Assembly: GCA_964369665.1 (NCBI GenBank)
Contig: CAYJFS010000005.1
Location: 1 to 64,000 of the forward strand
Direction: 5' to 3'
DNA: 64,000 nucleotides
Source: Bilophila sp964369665
GTDB taxonomy: Bacteria; Desulfobacterota; Desulfovibrionia; Desulfovibrionales; Desulfovibrionaceae
Made by a program: the position numbers and the translations under genes. The notes beneath the pieces are model-generated. The model did no database searches. It was not told the DNA's origin and saw only the letters and a program-made list of their open reading frames with translations. This document shows, in pieces, positions 49,810-57,999 of the stretch. Each line of letters opens with the position of its first letter. Positions within the stretch are counted from its first letter, which is position 1.

Positions 49810-51367
49810 ATGATTATGTGGAGCACATTGTTCAAGAATTTTTTATTTTTTTTGGGGATATTTTTTAATAAAGTAATAGAAAGGTTTATGGCCTTCACAC
49901 ACCCCAATACCCCCCCCCCCCACCACAATAAAATAAAATATTATATTGTCAGACACATAGTTTTTTACTTTGTGTTGTTTACACAGAGTTCTTTTGTCTA
50001 TGGTGCAGATTCGTTGGAAGAATTACAGCAACTGGTTCAGCAGCAACAGCAACAATTGCAGCTGCTTCAACCTCAGCAACAACAATTGCTGCAGCAACAG
50101 CAACAACAGCAATTACAGCAACTGATTCAGCAGCAACAGCAACAACTTCAGCAGCAACAACAACAAGGACCACCCCCAGGAGGAGGGCCCCCACCCCCCA
50201 CCTGTTACTTTAAATAGTCAAGCACAAGAAGCTTCAATGCAAGCTGTTCAGCAAGCATTAGAAGGTGCATCTACTCATGCAAGCGCTTCTATGTCTGGCC
50301 TTACTCAGCATGCAAGTGCAGGTAGTATGGGTGAAGATAGTAGTGGTGATAGTAGTTTTACTGTTGGATCTATAAAAAATTTAAAAAAGAAAGGTTCAAG
50401 TGGTTTTCTTGCTCGTTTGACACCAGGTAAGCAATATCATCCATTGATAGAAAAAGCTGTAAGCCTACAGGCTTTGGATATACCTTTTTACCCAGCAATG
50501 CCATATAGAATCTTTGCTTCATTTATGGGTACTCGAAAAAATGAACATAAAAATACAGGGGTAGGTGGACAAGTAGGTTTTATCATGAACCCTATCTTAG
50601 AAGAGCTAAGAATAGGTGTATCTTATTCATATCTTCATAATGATAATAAAGAGTATACATGTACAGATATAAAAACAAGTTTTGGTGCAATGAAAGCAAA
50701 GACGACAACAAATAATACATCAGCTGTTGTTGCTTGGAATGTGAATCATCCAGGTATCATGGGTCATATTGTTGGATCATATGGATGGGGTAATGTAAGA
50801 ACAGCGCGTTCCTTTAGTCAGGAAGACAAAGTATTAACAGCTAAAGGAAATCCAAAAATAAAGGTATATGGTGTAGCAATTCAGTTAGGGTATAATATAC
50901 CCTTAGCAGATGAGAGCATACTTATAGGACCTTTAGATGGTATGGTCCTTACACCATACTTTGATGTACAAATGATACATACTAGCTGGAAGTCATTTAA
51001 GGAATATGAAGGTTTCATAACAGCAGACATTGGTGATTTGAATCAAAAAATATATGAAGAGACACTAGGTTTACGTCATAGTTGGAGACTTAGTGAAATG
51101 TTTGAGCTTCAATCATGGGGAGCTTATGTTGCAAGTCAGAAGACATGTAGTTCATTTACATCAAAAATATTAGGTAATGTAACAAATACTCGTCACTATT
51201 CAATTAGTGAGTGTAAGCAGAATATTTCAGAAGCTGAAATAGGCTTATTGCTAAGTATCTATTTTGATAAGAATCTTGGTGTAGGCGTTAATGGAAGTAT
51301 TCGTACAAAGAGTTTTAAAAGTCTTAGTAGAGAAGATGTTTCTCTAAGTATGTGGTATGATTTCTAA
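49810..51367 (+). CDS. Autotransporter-like protein AT6, poly-Gln passenger, split by a frame change
   Basis: The reading starts at ATG 49810, or at ATG 49888 with AAGG three bases upstream. It passes a C12 tract (49910-49921), a signal peptide (FYFVLFTQSSFVYGAD) and a passenger made almost only of Gln with some Leu (QQLVQQQQQQLQLLQ), and reaches GPPPGGGPPPPTCYFK-stop. The barrel frame begins about 50171 (PPVTLNSQAQEASMQ) and runs to WYDF at 51367. The downstream frame is +1 relative to the upstream one, so loss of one base or gain of two in the C5/G3C5/C6 cluster (50173-50199) or upstream in the C12 would fuse them. As read it is OFF. The barrel includes GWGNVRT and LTPYFDVQM. Confidence 0.75.
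49910..49921 (+). repeat. C12 homopolymer near the AT6 start
   Basis: Twelve C directly after the ATG 49888 region and before the signal-peptide core, a typical position for slipped-strand control of translation. Confidence 0.85.
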
Positions 51368-51463
51368 AATAGAAAACAGAGTTTTTAGACAATTGTAATC
51401 TTATGACCTCATGGGTGTATATGTATACAGAACATGTACTTTTTATTTTTAGTATCTGCTAAC

Positions 51464-51642
51464 AGGCTTACCTCATAATTTTGAATAATGAGCATATTTG
51501 AGTAAAAAGTAGATCTAGATGGTTACTACGTAACTCTATGTAACTAATAGATATATTTTTTATTCAGCTGTTGGATAAATTTTTTGAACAGCAATTTAAA
51601 CATATGTTTTATCGTCTTTAAAGGGCTTGAAATGTATACTTT
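51464..51642 (+). repeat. 179-bp direct repeat, copy 2
   Basis: Second copy of the 49137-49315 sequence, lying just after AT6 and upstream of AT7. Confidence 0.85.
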
Positions 51643-51830
51643 TAATTTACATGATACATACAAGCATTATTTAGACATATCTTCTATGTTAAAAGGAAAG
51701 AAAAAAGCTCTAATACAGCTTTTACTTTATAAATCATTAAAGTTGCATGGCTTTATATGAAGTCTAAAATATGGCTGCATTAATATCTTATCTATAATAC
51801 ATACATTAGTTAGCTATAGTTAGTTTTTTT

Positions 51831-52014
51831 ATAAAAATTTTTTAGATATATAAATATATCTTGTTATTTAATAATATTTACTATAACAGATATATTATAT
51901 ATTTCTTAAAAAGAAAGTACATATAAAAATTTTTTAGATATATAAATATATCTTGTTATTTAATAATATTTACTATAACAGATATATTATATATTTCTTA
52001 AAAAGAAAGTACAT
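51831..52014 (+). repeat. 92-bp exact tandem duplication
   Basis: The unit 51831-51922 is followed immediately by 51923-52014, beginning ATAAAAATTTTTTAGATATA and ending AAAGTACAT. The first part is also similar to the sequence near 49487-49510 upstream of AT6. Confidence 0.9.
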
Positions 52015-52340
52015 AATTTTTATGTATAACTAACAAATACATTTTTATAATTTATGCTATGTAGCCATGGTTAAGCCTTTGTATTTCTTTTTACACTGGA
52101 AAAAATAGACTTTTTTAGTGTGGGTTTTTAAGAAAACACATAAATGCCAAATATGTCCATCCTATATAAGAACTTGATTGTAAGTAAAAATAAACATCTT
52201 ATATAAACATGTAGTATATATAAGCAAAAATGAAAGTATTAAAATATTAGTATATTTTATCAAGATAAATATATTGGAAAATAAAGGTATTTAGTGGATT
52301 GGATAGTATTTGTAGAAAGAAATTTTTAAAAATAATAAAC

Positions 52341-52354
52341 TTAATCGGAATTAA
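52341..52354 (-). promoter_or_regulatory. Shared 14-mer (reverse orientation) upstream of AT7
   Basis: TTAATCGGAATTAA, the exact reverse complement of the 49667-49680 site. Confidence 0.4.
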
Positions 52355-52479
52355 GTTAACTACTTTATAAAGCTTAGGGGTTATCTGTATTCTTAAAAAA
52401 GAAGCAAAGATAGAAAGGTTTGTATTGATATAGTATGAAAATATTGTGTTTAAAATGATTAATACTATTTGACGTTAAT

Positions 52480-52707
52480 AATAGATTGTTTTTTTCAGAA
52501 TTATTTCTCGTTATGTTGTTATTTAATAGTTACATGTTTGGCTTAAGTTTTGAGCAAGTTTAGTTAAATCTAGCTTGTTATCTAGTTTTTTACTTTATGC
52601 AACAGTTCAATAGTTATTTTAATTTTGGAATGAATCCTTTCTTCAGTATTTTCTATACTTTGTAATTTATATAATACTAAGCTAATAGTATAGAATTTTT
52701 ATTTCAT
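52480..52707 (-). pseudogene. Relic of an XRE-family regulator gene
   Basis: The ATG equivalent is at 52705-52707 (CATACTATGAT upstream as at 55807). The sequence then aligns in patches with the intact regulator at 55552-55809, e.g. TATTTAATAGTT near 52520 corresponds to the segment near 55600, with 'TTAAGTTTTGAGCAAGTTTA' as a degraded match to the next. The 5' operator region is also copied. No open frame remains. This supports a duplicated AT-plus-regulator module. Confidence 0.6.
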
Positions 52708-52749
52708 ACTATGATAACTATACAAAAATAGTATTTGAGTTCTATTTTT

Positions 52750-52790
52750 ATGACATACATTTAAAATAAATGTAACATTTTTATTTTGAG
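52750..52790. promoter_or_regulatory. Operator-like palindrome, relic copy
   Basis: ATGACATACATTTAAAATAA, then a related right half, matching the 55856-55896 region with several substitutions. It sits in front of the XRE relic and 190 bases upstream of AT7. Confidence 0.45.
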
Positions 52791-52979
52791 TAATAGTTTT
52801 CTTCTATTTAACTATTTTTATATCATACTCCTATTACTATTAAGTAGCTTAATAGATATAAAAATAACAATATATACAATATATTATAACAAAATTCTCT
52901 TAATACTATATAATTAATAAAAATTAGTACAATAGTATACATAAAAATATTGTATACTATTTGATTATAATATCTTGGT

Positions 52980-55407
52980 ATGTTTAATAAATTTATATTT
53001 TTTTTAGCAGTTTCTTCTTTTTTCTTATTTGGTACTTCTAAAGTCTTTGCAAGTGATGATGATGGCGATGAAGGATTCAAAAGAGGCTTACTACACAGTG
53101 AATTTTTTCTTTTACTAAGAGAGGATACAGTAGAGTGGTATGCAGAGAATTTGGCTACTCCTCCTCCTCCTAATGTTCAGATGTATTTTTTAGAAGATCC
53201 TTTTTTTAAAAAGCATCAAGGAAATGCTGCACAGCTTCAACAAGCTTTTTATTTAAAACTTCATCGTGATTTGTCGTTTATAGTTAAAGAAAAAAGACCA
53301 CTTGGAGATAATCCAAGTGAGGAAGAAAAAAAACAATTATTAAAAAAGTTTGATACCTTCATTTGCTCTTGTTATATGTATGGAGAAGATCCTCGTTTTC
53401 TTTATGGAGAAAGTGATGAAGATGACGATTGTTATAATCCCACTAAGGGAAAAACAAGACTCTTTTTAAGAGGAGATAATCCAAGTCTTGATAGAAAAAA
53501 AGCTTTTACTCAGGATCCTCTTGCACTAGGTCATCAACATCAAGAGGAAGAAGAAGAACCTGCTCCAAGTAATGCTACACAGGCACGACTAAGAAAGAAG
53601 CTTCAACAAAGACAAAAACAAGCACAGACTAAGCATCAACCCAAAGAAGAAGAGCAAGGGGCAGTTGGAGGTGTTACTCAAACAGCACCATTTACATGGT
53701 CAGATTTTGAAGAAGAAGAAGAAAAGGAAAAAGCAGGTAAGAAAAAGAAGAAAAAAAAGAAAAATAAAAAAGATAAACCTGGTGATGAGCAAAAAGGAAG
53801 AGAAAAGAAAGATAAAGATTCCAATGAAGATAGTGATAATGATGAAGGTAAAGGTGATGGTAAACCAGCAGCCGCAGTTAAATTAGATCCTGGTGCTCGA
53901 CCAAAAGAAAAGTCTGTTCAACCCCCCCCCCCCACTTCAAGATCAGGCAACAAAAAAGAAAAAAAAAAAGAAAAAACACCAACACCACCATGAACACCAA
54001 CATCATGAACAACAGCAGCAACAACAGCATCATGGTGCTCAAGGAGCTGGACCAGGTGAAGATACAGAGGTACAATTAAGCATACAAGAAGTAGGCTTTT
54101 CTATAGATGATTTAGATCTGTATACAGATCCTTTTGAAGGGCAAGGTGCTCCTGAAGGAGAAGAAGAAGAACAAGCCCCCCTAACTCCACCAGTCCCTTT
54201 AGTGCTTGGACCTGGTGAGAAATATAGTGTTCAAGAAGAAGGTAATGGTGAAGGGAACAAAGAAGAAAAACCTGAAGAAGAACCTGAACCAGGATCATCA
54301 GGGGCATGCTTAGGTGCTGCTGGTGGTGTTAGACCTTATAAGACAGATCTTCTTGGAGGTTTTAACCACCAAGGTCAGCATGACTCATTGCAAAAAATGC
54401 AGCATATATTTTTGGGTTCTTCTGAGCATGTACTAAGTACATTAAAGCATTTGGTATTAAAAAAGAAAAAACCTTATGCTACTACATCTGCACTTAATGT
54501 AACAGATATGCAAGATTTCCCCTTGTTAGAAAATTTGGGAGAGTTGATGCCTTATAAACTTTTTGCTTCTACAAATAAACATAGAAAAAACTTGGAGGAA
54601 AAAACACAATCTGGTCAAGCAGGTATAGACATTCAGCTTTTCTCAGGTAAAACAGGTTTTTTTCATAAGCTTTTGCTGAGTCTTGCCTATGACTTTAATA
54701 CAAATATGTATAACGAGTTTAGTAGAGGCCAACTATTAACTGAAGATAATAGTATTGTAAAAGCAAAATTGGCAACAAATGGTCTTATTGCAATGCTTGC
54801 ACATAATCCAGATGAACAAGGTTTAACCTGTAATGTTGGATGCTACTATAGTCTTGGTAAAGCAAAGAACATTAGACATGTTCGACATGGACAAAGTCGA
54901 ACAGTAACAAGAGGTGACTCAAATGTTGTGTTTATTGGTCGATTATTGCAGATAGGATATAATGTGTCTTTAGTAAAGAATTTAACAATAACACCATATA
55001 TTGAGACTATTATGTCCAATATTCAGAGTAGTTCCTATAAAGAGCAAAAAGCTCTTTATGCTTGTAGTATGAGTAAAAACAGCAATGATGTTTTAGAAAA
55101 TAGTATAGGTGTAAGGTTAGCATATCAACCAACAGAGCATATTCAGCTTCAAACAGCTTTATATAGTGTTTCTGGTAAACAGAAAATAAGAAAATTAATA
55201 TCAAAAACAATACTAGAACCTGGATTTGAAGTATCGTCATGGAGTGATGGATATCACAATAAGTATATACATACAAAACTTGATATAGCTTATGAAATGC
55301 TTTTAACAAGTCAACTTCATGTTGGACTAAATAGTTCTATACAGTTTGGATCAAGTAAAAAACAGGATAAACAGTTTTTGAACATATATTTTAGCTATAT
55401 ATACTAG
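52980..55407 (+). CDS. Autotransporter-like protein AT7, Lys/Glu- and His/Gln-rich passenger, switched by a C12 tract
   Basis: The first part, 52980-53993, has a signal peptide (MFNKFIFFLAVSSFFLFGTS, cleavage near VFA-SD) and an Asp/Glu/Lys passenger with KKKKKKKKNKKDK. It enters a C12 tract (53922-53933) and runs to an early stop at 53993. The second frame, +1 relative to the first and open from 53893 to 55407, carries HQHHHEHQHHEQQQQQQHH, a Glu/Pro tract, the junction FNHQGQHDSL and the family barrel ending in YFSYIY. Loss of one C (C11) or gain of two (C14) would join the parts. As given, the gene is OFF. The spacing and composition make it a clear phase-variable gene. Confidence 0.85.
53922..53933 (+). 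repeat. C12 homopolymer at the AT7 frame switch
   Basis: Twelve C, exactly where the two frames overlap. Poly-A runs follow at 53951-53975. Confidence 0.92.
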
Positions 55408-55551
55408 TAAAGTAGTAGATGTATAAATAAAGTAATATGTCTATGTATAAAGAAGCTTGTTGGCATTCTTATTTTTCTCCTGAAGCAGGGAAATGCTTTT
55501 GAATATCCAAAGAAAATAACTTGTAAAAATAGTTAGTAAGCTATTTATAAA

Positions 55552-55809
55552 TTATTCATCTATTATGTCAGAATAGTTTTCTTTTTCTTCAATTACAGTA
55601 TTTAATAGTTCACCTGGATTAGCTTTTAAGCTTTTAGCAAATTTAATGAAGTTATCTATAGATAGATGTTCTTTACCTAATTCAATCCTACTAATGTAAT
55701 TAGTACTCACTCCAAGCCTAGAAGCAAGCCTTCCTTGTGTTAGCTTAGCATTTTTTCTATATTTACGTATGACTAAACCAACAGGATATATATGTTTTCT
55801 TTGTGCCAT
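55552..55809 (-). CDS. XRE-family transcriptional regulator
   Basis: 85 residues. The helix-turn-helix is KLTQGRLASRLGVSTNYISR at about residues 19-38, with GKEHLSIDNFIKFAKSL completing the fold. The C-terminus is acidic (EEKENYSDIIDE). It is convergent with AT7 (144-base gap) and has a perfect 12-bp inverted repeat at 55870-55896 upstream of its ATG. It may autoregulate and control the neighbouring AT genes. A degraded copy lies upstream of AT7. Confidence 0.9.
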   Translation of the reverse strand: MAQRKHIYPVGLVIRKYRKNAKLTQGRLASRLGVSTNYISRIELGKEHLSIDNFIKFAKSLKANPGELLNTVIEEKENYSDIIDE

Positions 55810-55869
55810 ACTATGATGGCTACACAGAAAAACAATATTTGACTATCTAGATTAAATGACATACATTCA

Positions 55870-55896
55870 AATTAAATGTAATACATTTAATTTGAA
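55870..55896. promoter_or_regulatory. Perfect palindrome upstream of the XRE gene (likely operator)
   Basis: CAAATTAAATGT, 3-base loop, ACATTTAATTTG. It starts 61 bases upstream of the XRE start. Confidence 0.6.
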
Positions 55897-55912
55897 GAAA
55901 CAGCTGCTTCCC

Positions 55913-55937
55913 CTCTAAAGTTCATCTTTAGAGGGTT
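55913..55937. terminator. Ten-base-pair hairpin (possible terminator)
   Basis: CCCTCTAAAG / TTCAT / CTTTAGAGGG, followed by a TTTAATATTT run. It could terminate a transcript coming from the left or belong to a small RNA in the 55810-56306 gap. Confidence 0.5.
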
Positions 55938-56243
55938 TAATATTTAATTTAGGTCATTAATCTGAAAATAATAGAAAATAGCAATAGTAATAAAATAGGA
56001 TTAATATTTTAGGATTAATGGAATGAAAAAGATATAAATAAAAAAGTTGTTATTCTAAAATTACTGTATACTATTTTAATTGATTTTTTTTTCCACTGCA
56101 TATGTTATTCATTATGAGTAAACCAGTTAAACAAAAAATTTTTTCAACTAAAAAATATATTGTTATTTTATGAACACCTTTATTTTAATATATTAAACAG
56201 TAAAATATGGACTAATATATAGTATTATGCTTTTTGGTTTTAT

Positions 56244-56280
56244 AATAAACTCTTTAAGTACTTAAAGAGTTTATTTTTTT
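56244..56280 (+). terminator. Strong perfect hairpin plus T-run upstream of the radical-SAM gene
   Basis: A 32-base perfect palindrome (56244-56275, centred on AAGT/ACTT) is followed by T5 (56276-56280). It is only 27 bases before the GTG start, so it could act as a terminator or attenuator for that gene. Confidence 0.7.
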
Positions 56281-56306
56281 AGTAGTAGTAAAAGAGGAAA
56301 GCCAAA

Positions 56307-57806
56307 GTGTTGAAGCTAACAAAAAACCAAATTGGTGCTTTAGAGGAACGACTTTTTTTGGGTGGATGGAACTATGAAGATATTGATATTTTAAGTTTAG
56401 TATATAAACAACAGCATAACTTAGCACAATGGTCTCGTATAAATGAGATAAAGAGTCGATCTAAAAAACAACAAGATAGTATAGATTTAGAAAAAATTTT
56501 TTTAAAAAAGGATACAGTATTTTCACATAGTCAAGGATTGCTTGTGTTTCCTTTTACAACACAAGAGGTCTTTTTTGATAAAAGTGAGCAATATACTTTT
56601 TTTCTCCTTTGTTATTTACTCAAAGAGTCTTTATACAAAGAGCTTATTATCGATAATGAGATTAGCAAAGAATTTCCTAAAGTTGTTTCATTATTAGTAG
56701 AGATTTGTAACATATATAATAAAAAATATACGCTTTTAGGCTATACACCTAATGCTTTTATTATTGATGCAAATGATAAAAAGTATGTTCATAAACTTCT
56801 TGAATATCCAACAGAAATTGCTATTTCTCCCCTGACTGGACCCTATAATATAGCATGCCGTTTTTGTGAGCAAGCGTATACAAAAATTCCATACCAGGAA
56901 ATGTCTTTTGACATATTTTGTCAAGCAATTGATTGTATCCCTAAAAATATACCTACTAATATAAATTTAACGCCTTTTTTAGAACCTTTATCTAAAAAAA
57001 TTTTCTTTTCATATTTAGAGTATATAGCAAAAACACGATCAGACATACATGTATTGTTTAATACCAATGGTGTACTGCTTACAGAAAAGGTAAGCCGTTT
57101 GTTTGTAGATATTGGTTTAAAGGAGATTATTATTTCACTTAATATGCCAGATGCCTTTAGTTATCGTCAGTTTGTAGGTTTTGATTATTTTGATAAGGTT
57201 GTTGCAAACATAGAAACATTGTGCCGTATAAAGAAAGAGAAAAACAGTCTTTATCCTAAAGTGATTGTACAGTATTTAAATGATCCCCCCCCCCCCCCCC
57301 AACCTCCCATCCCCAACCTTTATTATGAGCAAATATTTAAACGAAAAGCGTTTCTCCGAGAGCGTTGGGCAAATATTGCTGATGCTGTTTCTTTTCGTAA
57401 TATTTCTCCTCCTATAAATGATCCTAATAGATTAGCAGAATTTAAGAATATATATCCTGATATGTTTTTAGAGCAGACTGTTAAACCAGAAAAGGCTTTA
57501 CCATGTATGAGCACTATGACAACACTTGTTATTGATTATAAAGGTTACTATCTTCCTTGTTGTGCTATTCGTAGATCACGGACTGATTCTAATAAACGAA
57601 AACATAAATTTTTAGAAATTGGGCATATTGATAATATGGATGTAGTAACTGCTTGGCATAGTAAAAAATTACAGCAGATTAGGGCATGGAACATTGCTGG
57701 GCTTATAAACATATGTAATAACTGTACTTTGAATCAGAGCAATTTATTGTCTTTATATTCATTAAAAAATGGTATAGTACAGGCATGTTATTTACGTTAT
57801 GAATAA
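56307..57806 (+). CDS. Radical-SAM/SPASM-like protein with a C16 tract and a missing cluster cysteine
   Basis: 499 residues from GTG 56307, preceded by AGAGGAAA. The middle resembles radical-SAM enzymes: GPYNIACRFCEQAY. The CxxxCxxC set would be at 180, 184 and 187, but residue 180 is Tyr (TAT, one base from a Cys codon), leaving only C184 and C187. Radical chemistry on the [4Fe-4S] cluster should thus be lost or altered. The C-terminal SPASM-like region (LPCCAIRRSRTDS, then GLINICNNCTLN) keeps its cysteines. A C16 tract (57285-57300) codes PPPPPQPPIP and is in frame now, so the gene can be switched by slippage. It does not have a recognisable precursor-peptide neighbour. Confidence 0.75.
   Translation: MLKLTKNQIGALEERLFLGGWNYEDIDILSLVYKQQHNLAQWSRINEIKSRSKKQQDSIDLEKIFLKKDTVFSHSQGLLVFPFTTQEVFFDKSEQYTFFLLCYLLKESLYKELIIDNEISKEFPKVVSLLVEICNIYNKKYTLLGYTPNAFIIDANDKKYVHKLLEYPTEIAISPLTGPYNIACRFCEQAYTKIPYQEMSFDIFCQAIDCIPKNIPTNINLTPFLEPLSKKIFFSYLEYIAKTRSDIHVLFNTNGVLLTEKVSRLFVDIGLKEIIISLNMPDAFSYRQFVGFDYFDKVVANIETLCRIKKEKNSLYPKVIVQYLNDPPPPPQPPIPNLYYEQIFKRKAFLRERWANIADAVSFRNISPPINDPNRLAEFKNIYPDMFLEQTVKPEKALPCMSTMTTLVIDYKGYYLPCCAIRRSRTDSNKRKHKFLEIGHIDNMDVVTAWHSKKLQQIRAWNIAGLINICNNCTLNQSNLLSLYSLKNGIVQACYLRYE
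57285..57300 (+). repeat. C16 homopolymer in the radical-SAM-like gene
   Basis: Sixteen C in a coding sequence of a very A+T-rich genome; the longest tract here. The frame is currently open across it. Confidence 0.92.
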
Positions 57807-57999
57807 TATAATTAGATTGATGAATCTATTCATTATGAGAGTTTTTTTAAGTATACATATTCCACTGTATTTTAATAGTATATAATATAAATAATAATTC
57901 TATTTTGTTTTATATATTATTATAAATGATTCTGATAAAGAAATTTTAATGAAGAACATTTTATTGTAATACAACAAGATAATACAGAAGTTTGTTATT

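Larger units (their letters stand above)
51368..52479. other. Long A+T-rich intergenic region between AT6 and AT7 (first part)
   Basis: No gene. Contains the 179-bp repeat copy 2 (51464-51642), a 92-bp tandem duplication and the 14-mer TTAATCGGAATTAA at 52341-52354. It appears to be the duplicated upstream region of AT6. Confidence 0.6.

Noticed and set aside
49979..50194. Minus-strand Ala/Val-rich frame over the poly-Gln repeat
   Set aside because: CAG/CAA repeats leave several frames open on both strands; the plus-strand frame has the signal peptide.
52823..53080. Minus-strand ORF overlapping the AT7 start
   Set aside because: It overlaps the AT7 signal peptide and its own sequence is A+T-driven (Ile/Tyr/Leu-rich) without a start signal.
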